From an uncultured Bacteroides sp. (GTDB taxonomy: Bacteria > Bacteroidota > Bacteroidia > Bacteroidales > Bacteroidaceae), in assembly GCA_947646015.1 (NCBI GenBank), contig CANSEY010000001.1, forward strand, positions 310,001-374,000: a stretch of 64,000 bases of DNA. Reading direction: 5' to 3'. The notes under the pieces are model-generated. The model worked only from the letters and a program-made list of their open reading frames with translations. It made no database searches and was not told the origin of the DNA. How positions within the stretch are numbered: the first letter of the stretch is position 1; every line of letters begins with the position of its first letter. The position numbers and the translations under genes were made by a program. This document shows, one piece after another, positions 1 through 8,012 of the stretch.

Positions 1-892
1 CATAAGGAGAAACATAGCCGGTAGTCAGTGACAATTCATCTGTCCCATAACGGTTCTTTACGGCCAAATTCTTGAAGTCGACATATTCCTGTGCATTCAT
101 CATTTCATAGAAATCGGTTGCATTTGAGAAACCGACAAAACCATCATAGCTTACTTTGACTTTACCACTTTGTCCTTGCTTAGTGGTAATCAAGATAACT
201 CCATTCGCAGCACGCGAACCATACAATGCAGCTGCCGCCGCATCCTTCAATACATCCATAGATACAATATCGGCCGGATTAATATCAGCCAGTGCGTTGG
301 CATTAGCCAAATAAGAGAGATTGCCTGATTCGATAGGAACTCCATCGACAACATACAGAGGAGAAGTACCGGAAGTAATCGAGTTCACACCACGTACCCG
401 CACAATCGGGGCCTGCCCTACACCTGCTGACGGAGTGGTGATACTAACACCTGACGCACGTCCCTGAAGCATCTGATCAAAACTTACACTTGGCACATCT
501 TTCAAAGCGTCCGCTCTTACAGTAGATACAGATGCGGTCACCGTACGAGCACTTTGTGTTCCGTAAGCAACTACCACAACCTCGTCAAGTGCTTTTGAGT
601 CTGTTTTTAATATTACTCTAATATTAGGTGCAATTGCTACCTCAGCGGTCTGCATACCAATATATGAAATCTGCAAAGTCTTTGCAGAACTTGGTATACC
701 AGATAATGTAAATTTACCATCTACATCAGTAATAACACCTACAGTGGTGCCTTTAGCCAATACAGAGGCTCCAACAACTGGTTGCCCGTCTTCTTCAGAA
801 ATAACAACACCTGTTACCTTCTGAGTTTGGGCAGTTACTAGACCTATACCCATAAAAAGGCAAGTCAATAACAGCATTAATTTTCTTTTCAT
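1..892 (-). CDS. Expressed SusC/RagA-family TonB-dependent receptor, N-terminal part
   Basis: This is the 5' part of an outer-membrane receptor that takes up glycans or other ligands with a SusD lipoprotein and TonB energy. The gene runs off the left edge. ATG is at 892. Residues 1-21 are a signal peptide ending VTAQ. A carboxypeptidase-regulatory-like domain follows (about 24-105), then a TonB-box-like DEVVV near 110 and a plug domain with YGSRAANGV. It is the only susC here with start codon, signal peptide and promoter. Codons 68-76 contain the recombination site shared with the three silent cassettes, so the part downstream of that point is exchangeable. Family assignment is certain; the ligand is unknown. 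Confidence 0.93.
   Translation of the reverse strand, partial: MKRKLMLLLTCLFMGIGLVTAQTQKVTGVVISEEDGQPVVGASVLAKGTTVGVITDVDGKFTLSGIPSSAKTLQISYIGMQTAEVAIAPNIRVILKTDSKALDEVVVVAYGTQSARTVTASVSTVRADALKDVPSVSFDQMLQGRASGVSITTPSAGVGQAPIVRVRGVNSITSGTSPLYVVDGVPIESGNLSYLANANALADINPADIVSMDVLKDAAAAALYGSRAANGVILITTKQGQSGKVKVSYDGFVGFSNATDFYEMMNAQEYVDFKNLAVKNRYGTDELSLTTGYVSPY
666..690 (-). repeat. Inversion site in the expressed susC
   Basis: This 25-bp site is identical, in inverse orientation, to the sites at 3125, 7988 and 12880. Its core is a 17-bp near-perfect palindrome (671-687), 8-bp arms CTGCAAAG/CTTTGCAG around one central base. It is read as codons for SSAKTLQIS, the frame that reopens in the silent cassettes. 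This is the probable crossover point. Confidence 0.9.
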
Positions 893-948
893 AAATTCTC
901 TCTTAAAGTTTAACTTTACATTAATTGTTTCTTTACTCTAACAAAATG

Positions 949-978
949 CAAATATATTAAGAAATATGAAACGGACAA
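949..978 (-). promoter_or_regulatory. Promoter of the expressed susC
   Basis: Read on the minus strand there is TATATTTG (949-956), matching the Bacteroides -7 element TAnnTTTG, with TTG 19 bp upstream (976-978). The leader to the ATG at 892 is about 50 nt. A second TATATTTG at 1001-1008 lacks a spaced upstream TTG. The promoter lies inside the predicted invertible segment and so would move with the N-terminal coding part. Confidence 0.6.
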
Positions 979-1345
979 TCATTTTTATAAAAAAACCTTG
1001 CAAATATAACAAATCGTTATCTAAAAGCTCGATTTTATGTCTAATAACATAGAAATCCGCCTTAAAAAACGTAAACGGAGTTTATATTGCTAACATGTTG
1101 CAGGCACTATTCATATACATTTTTGCATATTTTTGTGTGTTTAAGCCTTAATAAGAGCTAAAATAATGCTTGTTTTTCTGTTAAGGAAGTTTTTATAAAT
1201 ATAAATTAGCCACTTTTTCAAAAGTCGAATTAGTTATTTCTATATAAAAAATAGCAGGTTTTAGCAGATATTAAATCTTATTCAATTCTAATATAGTACC
1301 CAAGCACGTCTTATTTGTCCATAGTATTAATTAAAAATAAAGGAA
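979..1345. other. AT-rich divergent spacer between susC and the recombinase
   Basis: No open frame or RNA gene is visible. The stretch separates the divergent susC leader and recombinase. An A-rich tract just before 1346 resembles a Bacteroides translation start region. I see no convincing TAnnTTTG promoter for the recombinase. Confidence 0.5.
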
Positions 1346-2527
1346 ATGGATAAAATTATTTACAGTTTGGTGTATAATAGGAAAAAGAGCCTGAATAAAA
1401 AGGGTATGGCATTAGTACAGGTTGAGGCCTATTTAAACAGAAAAAAGAAATATTTCTCTACCAAAGTTTACTTGAGTCCCGATCAATGGGATTTTAAGAA
1501 GAGAATGGTTAAGAACCATCCTAATGCAGATGCTATCAATCACATGCTTTACGAGTTTATGGCAGAAATAGAGAAGAAAGAGTTGGGATTGTGGCAACAG
1601 GGGAAACAGATTTCATTGGATTCATTAAAGAATTCTATGGAAAATCAAGACGACAGCACTTCATTTATTGCATTTTTCCGCAACGAAATAGCAAAATCTT
1701 CATTGAAGGAAAGTACAAAACGCAATCATCTCTCAACATTAGAATTATTAAGGAGTTATAAGAAGGATGTGTCATTTTCTGAATTGACTTTTGAATTTAT
1801 ATCCTCATTTGATCACTATCTTCAGCAAAAAGGATATCATACTAATACAATTGCGAAACACATGAAACATCTAAAGCGTCATATTAATGTAGCCATAAAT
1901 AAAGAATATATGGAGATACAGAAATATGCCTTTCGGAAATATAAGATCAAGAGTGTTGAGAATAATCATACTCACCTCTCTCCGGAGGAATTAGGAAAGA
2001 TTGAAAGTCTGGAATTGGGGGGACGGTTCACTAAACTGGAAAAGACCAAAGATGCTTTCCTCTTTTGTTGTTATGCAGGATTACGATATTCTGACTTCAC
2101 CAACTTATCCCCTGAAAACATAGTGAAAATGCATCAAGAAACTTGGCTTATTTATAAATCTGTGAAAACGAACACGGAAGTACGTCTTCCGCTTTATCTT
2201 TTATTTGAGGGGAAAGGAATAGAAGTCTTGAATAAATATCAAGATGATCTTGCCGATTTTTTTAAGCTTAGAGATAATTCAAATGTGAATAAGGAGCTAT
2301 TGATCATAGCAAAATTATCAGGGCTAAATAAACGTATTTCGTTCCATACCGCTCGCCATACCAATGCCACATTATTAATATACAGTGGAGTCAATATTAC
2401 TACTGTACAAAAGCTATTGGGACATAAAAGTGTGAAAACAACACAGGTTTATACTAATATAATGGACATAACTATTGTAAGAGACTTAGAAAAGTCTAAA
2501 AATAATCGCAAAGTATCTTATATGTAA
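1346..2527 (+). CDS. Tyrosine recombinase, probable DNA invertase of the susC/susD shufflon
   Basis: 393 residues: an N-terminal arm-binding domain (about 1-95), a SAM-like core-binding domain (about 105-200) and a catalytic domain. The catalytic set is complete: Arg248 in CYAGLRYSD, His334 and Arg337 in HTARH, His360 in LGHKS, and nucleophile Tyr369 in TQVYTN. It is the only integrase next to the inversion sites and lies within the segment that would invert, so it would flip with the promoter. Homologues of this type (Tsr invertases) are known to invert SusC/SusD loci in B. fragilis. Catalysis at these particular sites is inferred from position. Confidence 0.88.
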   Translation: MDKIIYSLVYNRKKSLNKKGMALVQVEAYLNRKKKYFSTKVYLSPDQWDFKKRMVKNHPNADAINHMLYEFMAEIEKKELGLWQQGKQISLDSLKNSMENQDDSTSFIAFFRNEIAKSSLKESTKRNHLSTLELLRSYKKDVSFSELTFEFISSFDHYLQQKGYHTNTIAKHMKHLKRHINVAINKEYMEIQKYAFRKYKIKSVENNHTHLSPEELGKIESLELGGRFTKLEKTKDAFLFCCYAGLRYSDFTNLSPENIVKMHQETWLIYKSVKTNTEVRLPLYLLFEGKGIEVLNKYQDDLADFFKLRDNSNVNKELLIIAKLSGLNKRISFHTARHTNATLLIYSGVNITTVQKLLGHKSVKTTQVYTNIMDITIVRDLEKSKNNRKVSYM

Positions 2528-2641
2528 CAAAGATTTGAGTCTTACGTAAATGTATTGACTATTAACATTGTTAACACGAATCACAGTTCTCAAATATCGC
2601 TTCTAGAAAGAACTTGTTTTCTAATTGAAAATCACTAATTC

Positions 2642-2698
2642 TTTGCATGTAGGAAGTTAGTTTTAACATTGCGTTAAAACTAACTTCCTACATGCAAA
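2642..2698. terminator. 26-bp perfect inverted repeat, bidirectional terminator or barrier
   Basis: Arms at 2642-2667 and 2673-2698 are perfectly complementary with a 5-nt loop, about 115 bp after the recombinase stop. Each arm ends in a short A/T run, so it could terminate transcription from both sides. It would insulate the silent cassette from recombinase read-through. Confidence 0.7.
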
Positions 2699-3124
2699 AT
2701 GTAAATGATTTAATTGGCTGTTTATTAAATACATAAGCTTATTAATCCCATTATGGAGAAATTTAGGTTTGTATTCTCTGTCTTTTATATAAATATCAAA
2801 TTAGTAATTATCTTTTTTCATCTCTAAGCCATTTATGTGAGATAATAATAATAGACTGCTTTATGACTTCTTTTTCGTTTGGAACTATTAAGTATAACAT
2901 TCTTTTTTCAGTCGTATACTTTTTAATCTATATTTCATTCACAATAAGCGGATTACATTTACAATAGTGGGAGATCGATATAGGGATTATTTGATTTTTA
3001 TTACTAGCGCTCTTATAATATGTAATTGATATTCAGATATATAATCATTAATATTGTATTATAGGTAAAAGTTCTCGGTATTGCTATAAAACTCTTATAA
3101 TAAAGAAGTTATGATATAATTGTA
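2699..3124. other. AT-rich non-coding spacer before silent cassette 1
   Basis: No gene seen. The last 40 bp resemble the flanks before the sites at 7988 and 12880 (a TTATAA stretch, then an A/G-rich AAGAAGTTA-like run), so homology between cassettes starts shortly upstream of the site. There is an in-frame stop at 3112-3114. Confidence 0.5.
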
Positions 3125-3149
3125 GTTCTGCAAAGACTTTGCAGATTTC
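3125..3149 (+). repeat. Inversion site at silent cassette 1
   Basis: The 25-bp sequence is identical to the site in the expressed susC but on the opposite strand. The 17-bp palindromic core is at 3128-3144. Homology with the expressed gene continues about 50 bp further, encoding YIGMQTAEVAI. Confidence 0.9.
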
Positions 3150-5982
3150 GTACATCGGAATGCAGACTGCTGAGGTAGCAATTAGGCCTGTTGTGAAAAT
3201 TATATTAAAACCAGACACTGAAGTCCTTGATGAAGTAGTAGTAACAGGATATGGTACTTTTAAAAAATCAACTTTTACGGGTGCGGCATCTACTATGGCT
3301 ACAGAAAAGTTACAAGATATACCGACTATGGCCATTGAGGATAAACTTGCAGGTTCTATTCCGGGAGTACAAATCAGTTCATTTTCAGGAGCACCGGGAG
3401 CTACTACATCTGTACGTATTCGTGGAATGGGCTCCATGAATGCAGGAAATGATCCTTTATATGTGATTGATGGTACTCCAGTACAGTCAGGGAATATCAG
3501 TGCTTTTAATACTCCGAATACGGGGGAAGGATATAATAGTACCGGTACCAATGTATTGGCAACTTTAAACAGTAACGATATAGAATCGATAACAGTTATC
3601 AAAGACGCTGCTGCAGCGTCTTTATATGGTTCACGTGCTGCTAATGGCGTTATTGTGATCACCACTAAAAGGGGAGCTACAGGAAAGACTCAGTTCAACT
3701 TCCGTAGCGACTGGGGATTTTCCAATATAGCAGTTAATTACCGTCCGACCTTAAATGGAGATGATCGGCGTGAACTGATTAAGTTTGGTTTGAAAAACTA
3801 TTATATGGATGAAGAAGGCATGACTGCAGCTCAGGCTGAAATTGCCTTGGAAGATGATATTGATGCTTTTGCTGCAAAACCAGTTAATGGTTGGACTAAT
3901 TGGAAAGAGATCTTATTCAAGAATGGCAGTCACCAAAATTACGAAATCAGTGCCCAGGGAGGAACAGAAAAAACCAAATTCTATACATCTTTGGCTTATG
4001 CAAAGCAAGAAGGAATCACTGCACGATCCGGCTTAGAGCGCATGACAGGTAATGCAAATCTTTCTCACGAAACAGGACGTATAAAAGTGGAAGCTTCTAC
4101 TTTATTTTCACGTATTCTTCAAAATATGACTAATGAAGGTACTTCTTTTGCCAGTCCTATCATGAATGCTTTTTGGACTGCATCACCTTCCACTGTACCT
4201 TATAATGAGGATGGAACATTTAGTTCTAATTTTCCTTTAACGAATGGTGCAAATCCTGTGCAAACTCGGACATATAATTATGATCGTAATGCAATTACTC
4301 GTTCTTTCAATACTTTGGCAGCCACTGTTACTCTTTGGGATGAGTTGAAACTACGTGAAAAAATAGCCTTTGATTATACTTCCTCAATAGAGTCTGTATG
4401 GTGGGATCCACGTAGTAATGACGGACGTTCCTCCAATGGCGTATTCCAACGTTATAACCGAACATTGGAAACATTGACAACCCAAACCCAGTTGACTTAT
4501 ATTAAAACATTTGCTCAAAAGCATAATTTAGATGCTTTACTTGGTTTTGAAACTGAAGACTTCACAGACTCGTGGGTATATACTCATGGTTCTCAGTATC
4601 CTGGCTATAAAAATGAAATAGCAAATGCAGGAGAAACATCTTCTAATAGTAACCGTGATAAATCTCGTTTAACTTCTTTCTTAGGACGTGTAAATTATAA
4701 TTTTGATAATACATACTATGCAGGCGTTAGTTATCGCCGTGATGGAAGTTCTCGTTTGTCAAGGGATAATCGTTGGGGAAATTTTTGGTCAATATCCGGA
4801 TCTTGGAGATTTATGCAAGAATCATTTTTAGAGTCTATAAAAAATGTAATAACAGATGGTAAACTCCGTTTGTCATATGGCGTAAATGGGACACAACCAA
4901 GTACTTTTTATAGTTATATGATCAATATGTATAGAGCCGGACAAATTTATAACGGCCAGTCAGGTATGGGAGTTATCGGTATTGGTAGTCCTGATTTGAA
5001 ATGGGAAAAGAATAAAGCTTTTAATCTTGGGTTGGATTTAACCTTTTGGGATCGTTTAAGCCTTACTTTGGATTATTATACGCGTAAAACAAATGATTTG
5101 TTAATGAATAAACGGATTTCGTATGTTCCAGGCTATTATGATCCAATAAGTTTCGCCCCTACTACTTTGCAGAATGTAGGTTCATTAGAGAATAAAGGTG
5201 TTGAAATTAGTCTGTCATCAACAAATATGCAGACTCAGGACTTGATCTGGACAACTACTTTTAACATTGGACATAATAAGAATAAGCTGGTCAAACTGGA
5301 TGGTATTCAGACAGATGAGATTGATGGCGCATTAATACATCGAGTAGGTGAACCATATTATTCTTACTACATGTTTGAATATGCAGGAGTTGATCCGAAA
5401 ACCGGTAATGAGATGTATTATAAAAACGATGGAACCAATGAGACTACAACATTGACTTCTGAAGCGCAGAAAGTAATAGTCGGGCATCATGATCCGAAAG
5501 TAGAGGGAGGATTGACCAATTTCGTAAAATGGAAATTTATTGACCTTAATCTGACACTGACTTATTCATTAGGAGGGAAGGCAGTAGATTATGCAACTTG
5601 GCTACACGATAATGGCGGTACTTATACGTCTTATGGCGCAGTTCCTTCATACTATAAATTGGAAGATATGTGGAAACAGGAAGGTGACAATGCCAAATTA
5701 CCGAAATTTAAATACGGTAATTCACGTGTACTGTCGTCACGTTGGTTGATGCCCACTGACTATCTCCGTCTGAAAAACCTGTCATTGGGTTTCTCTGCCC
5801 CCAAAGGCTTATTGTCTAAGATGGGTATCTCCAAAGCAAGGGTTTACTTCTCTGCTAACAATCTGCTGACTTGGAAATCAAAAGATTTGCTGGTTGATCC
5901 CGAAATGCCGGTAGATGGTTTATGTACTTTCGAAATGCCTGCATTAAGAACATATACATTTGGTCTCGAAATTGGTTTTTAA
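3139..5982 (+). CDS. Silent SusC-family receptor cassette 1, without 5' end
   Basis: The frame encodes about 947 residues of a TonB-dependent receptor but has no ATG start, signal peptide or promoter. It opens after a stop at 3112 and continues the frame of the expressed gene at the shared site. Visible are the end of the carboxypeptidase-regulatory-like domain, a TonB-box-like DEVVVTGYG (about 31-39), the plug with YGSRAANGVIVITT, then a beta-barrel ending FGLEIGF. It is complete at the C-terminus with susD 21 bp downstream. Inversion would supply the missing 67 or so residues. It closely resembles cassette 2 and is intact enough to be a reservoir rather than a decayed pseudogene. Confidence 0.9.
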   Translation: MQISYIGMQTAEVAIRPVVKIILKPDTEVLDEVVVTGYGTFKKSTFTGAASTMATEKLQDIPTMAIEDKLAGSIPGVQISSFSGAPGATTSVRIRGMGSMNAGNDPLYVIDGTPVQSGNISAFNTPNTGEGYNSTGTNVLATLNSNDIESITVIKDAAAASLYGSRAANGVIVITTKRGATGKTQFNFRSDWGFSNIAVNYRPTLNGDDRRELIKFGLKNYYMDEEGMTAAQAEIALEDDIDAFAAKPVNGWTNWKEILFKNGSHQNYEISAQGGTEKTKFYTSLAYAKQEGITARSGLERMTGNANLSHETGRIKVEASTLFSRILQNMTNEGTSFASPIMNAFWTASPSTVPYNEDGTFSSNFPLTNGANPVQTRTYNYDRNAITRSFNTLAATVTLWDELKLREKIAFDYTSSIESVWWDPRSNDGRSSNGVFQRYNRTLETLTTQTQLTYIKTFAQKHNLDALLGFETEDFTDSWVYTHGSQYPGYKNEIANAGETSSNSNRDKSRLTSFLGRVNYNFDNTYYAGVSYRRDGSSRLSRDNRWGNFWSISGSWRFMQESFLESIKNVITDGKLRLSYGVNGTQPSTFYSYMINMYRAGQIYNGQSGMGVIGIGSPDLKWEKNKAFNLGLDLTFWDRLSLTLDYYTRKTNDLLMNKRISYVPGYYDPISFAPTTLQNVGSLENKGVEISLSSTNMQTQDLIWTTTFNIGHNKNKLVKLDGIQTDEIDGALIHRVGEPYYSYYMFEYAGVDPKTGNEMYYKNDGTNETTTLTSEAQKVIVGHHDPKVEGGLTNFVKWKFIDLNLTLTYSLGGKAVDYATWLHDNGGTYTSYGAVPSYYKLEDMWKQEGDNAKLPKFKYGNSRVLSSRWLMPTDYLRLKNLSLGFSAPKGLLSKMGISKARVYFSANNLLTWKSKDLLVDPEMPVDGLCTFEMPALRTYTFGLEIGF

Positions 5983-6003
5983 TAATCTAAAAAGAAAATA
6001 AGT

Positions 6004-7506
6004 ATGAAGAGTACAATATATAAAGCATTGATAGGTGCTACTTTAATCATCGGCCTATCTTCGTGTGTAAACAATTGGTTGGATGTAGAACCAGGCGATC
6101 AAGTCGAAGCAGATGAGGCTGTCACTACAAGTGCTGACCTTTCTTCTGTGCGCGCCGGTATGTATCAGATAATTAAAGGAACATCCGACTTTAAGGACTA
6201 TTATGCTGCCCGTATGTTTTATTACGGTGAGGTACGAGGTGAAGATATGCAAACGGAAAAGTCCGGCAGCCGTTCTCAGCTATGTTATGATATGACCTAT
6301 TCAACAGCTGATAATGCACCCAGTATCTGGCAAACACCTTATATTGTGATTGGACGCGCAAACCGAATTATTGAAGCTGCAGAAAGTGGAAAACTGACTG
6401 ATAAAGAAGAGGCTGCGGATATTATTGCCCAATATGCAGCAGAAGCAAAAGTTGCTCGGGCTATGGCTCATTTTGATTTGGTACGTGTATACGGTAAAAC
6501 ATATACAGCCCCTGATGCTCCCAACTCTTTGGGTATTCCTGTGGTTACCACAGTATTAGGTTCAGATAGTAAGTTAATCAGAAATACAGTTTCTGAGGTC
6601 TACACACAAGTGATTAAAGATTTGAATGAAGCTATAAATTCTAAGGCGCTATCAGAATCTTCTACCCCGGGATATATTAATTTATGGGCAGCAAAGGCTT
6701 TATTATCAAGAGTATACTTAACTCAAGGTGATAATCAAAAATCATTGGATGTTGCTGAAGATATCATTAAAAATTCTCCTTATAAACTTTGGAAGAATGA
6801 AGAATATGTGGGTGCATGGAGTAAAATAAGTGGAGTTCATTCTAACGAGATGCTTTTTGAAATAGCTATCACCGGTTCCACAGACTGGACAGATCGTGAA
6901 GGTATTGCTTACTTATATAATGAAGATGGGTATGCAGACATAATTGCCACTAAAAAATTTCTCGATCTACTTAATGAAGATCCGGATGACGTACGTTTGG
7001 GTGTGTTTTTAGCTCCAACCACTAAAGATTTCAAGAAATTATATGGGACAAATACTGTATTTCTGAACAAATATCCAGCAGATGGACTGAGCGATTTACG
7101 TTATAATAATGTTCCGTTAGTCCGTTTGTCTGAGGTATATTTAAATGCAGCAGAGGCTGCTGCCAAGCTAGGGAATCAGAATGATAAAGCTGTAGAATAT
7201 TTGGATGCAATTGTTAAACGGGCTAATCCGAATAAAACAGTAAAGGGTACAACCGTTACAGTAGATAGAGTTTTATTAGAGAGAAGGAAAGAATTAATAG
7301 GTGAAGGACATCGCTTTTTTGATGCAATGCGTAATAATGAAACCGTTATTCGTTATACATCGAAAGAAGACCAAGGCTGGCAACAAGCATTGAAAGAGGA
7401 AGCACGTAGCTTTAATCGTGATTTCTACAAGACTTTATTACCAATTCCTCAAGATGAAATTGATGCAAATCCGTCAATGAAAGATCAGCAGAATACAGGA
7501 TATTAA
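6004..7506 (+). CDS. SusD/RagB-family surface lipoprotein of cassette 1
   Basis: 500 residues with a lipoprotein signal peptide and lipobox GLSSC (Cys21). SusD folds carry TPR-like helices, and the C-terminal signature ERRKELIGEGHRFFD is clear. SusD proteins cap the SusC barrel and bind the ligand at the cell surface. It starts 21 bp after the silent susC and has its own ATG, but no promoter is visible, so expression should depend on inversion. It is closely related to the protein at 10839. Confidence 0.93.
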   Translation: MKSTIYKALIGATLIIGLSSCVNNWLDVEPGDQVEADEAVTTSADLSSVRAGMYQIIKGTSDFKDYYAARMFYYGEVRGEDMQTEKSGSRSQLCYDMTYSTADNAPSIWQTPYIVIGRANRIIEAAESGKLTDKEEAADIIAQYAAEAKVARAMAHFDLVRVYGKTYTAPDAPNSLGIPVVTTVLGSDSKLIRNTVSEVYTQVIKDLNEAINSKALSESSTPGYINLWAAKALLSRVYLTQGDNQKSLDVAEDIIKNSPYKLWKNEEYVGAWSKISGVHSNEMLFEIAITGSTDWTDREGIAYLYNEDGYADIIATKKFLDLLNEDPDDVRLGVFLAPTTKDFKKLYGTNTVFLNKYPADGLSDLRYNNVPLVRLSEVYLNAAEAAAKLGNQNDKAVEYLDAIVKRANPNKTVKGTTVTVDRVLLERRKELIGEGHRFFDAMRNNETVIRYTSKEDQGWQQALKEEARSFNRDFYKTLLPIPQDEIDANPSMKDQQNTGY

Positions 7507-7540
7507 TCAAGGGAAATATAATCTGTATTTACCATTTAAT

Positions 7541-7582
7541 AATAAGACTACTATATCTGAAACTGGATATAGTAGTCTTATT
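7541..7582 (+). terminator. Terminator of cassette 1
   Basis: 17-bp perfect stem (7541-7557 with 7566-7582), 8-nt loop, arm ending in TTATT. It lies 35 bp after susD. Confidence 0.75.
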
Positions 7583-7987
7583 ATTTATATCTATATGATT
7601 ATGCTGGACAAAGTAAGAACAGAGCCTCTCAAATTAGAAGATATTTAAGAGAATATTCAACATGTATTTTGTGCAAAAATTGAAGAAAGGTAAAATTCCC
7701 TACAATTAGAAATTTTATCAGAAATATATACATGTAAAATTGAGATATTATCTGAAGAATAAAAATGGTAGATTTATTATTGAAATGAACAAACATTATA
7801 GCATTGAGCTTTAGACTGTTATCAAGGTATTGTGAGTACTATATAATGTATCATATGAAGTCTTTTAAAATTTTAGATTATATTATTTAATTGATTATCA
7901 GAATACTAACGCAAGATTTGTATATTTCTACCAAGTTCAATTATCGTTGATAACAATCACATTATAAAGAAGTTAGATCGTGTTACA
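7583..7987. other. AT-rich non-coding spacer before silent cassette 2
   Basis: No gene or RNA seen. The last 30 bp (TTATAAAGAAGTTAG-like) match the flank upstream of the other silent sites. Confidence 0.5.
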
Positions 7988-8012
7988 GTTCTGCAAAGAC
8001 TTTGCAGATTTC
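7988..8012 (+). repeat. Inversion site at silent cassette 2
   Basis: 25-bp identity with the expressed site in inverse orientation; core palindrome at 7991-8007. The next 13 bp (encoding YIGM) are identical to the expressed gene, closer than in cassettes 1 and 3, which might be a trace of a past exchange. Confidence 0.9.

Noticed and set aside
3084-3665. 193-codon minus-strand frame over the start of silent susC 1
   Set aside because: Opposite-strand shadow of a strongly conserved receptor; it has no signal or family match and covers the inversion site.
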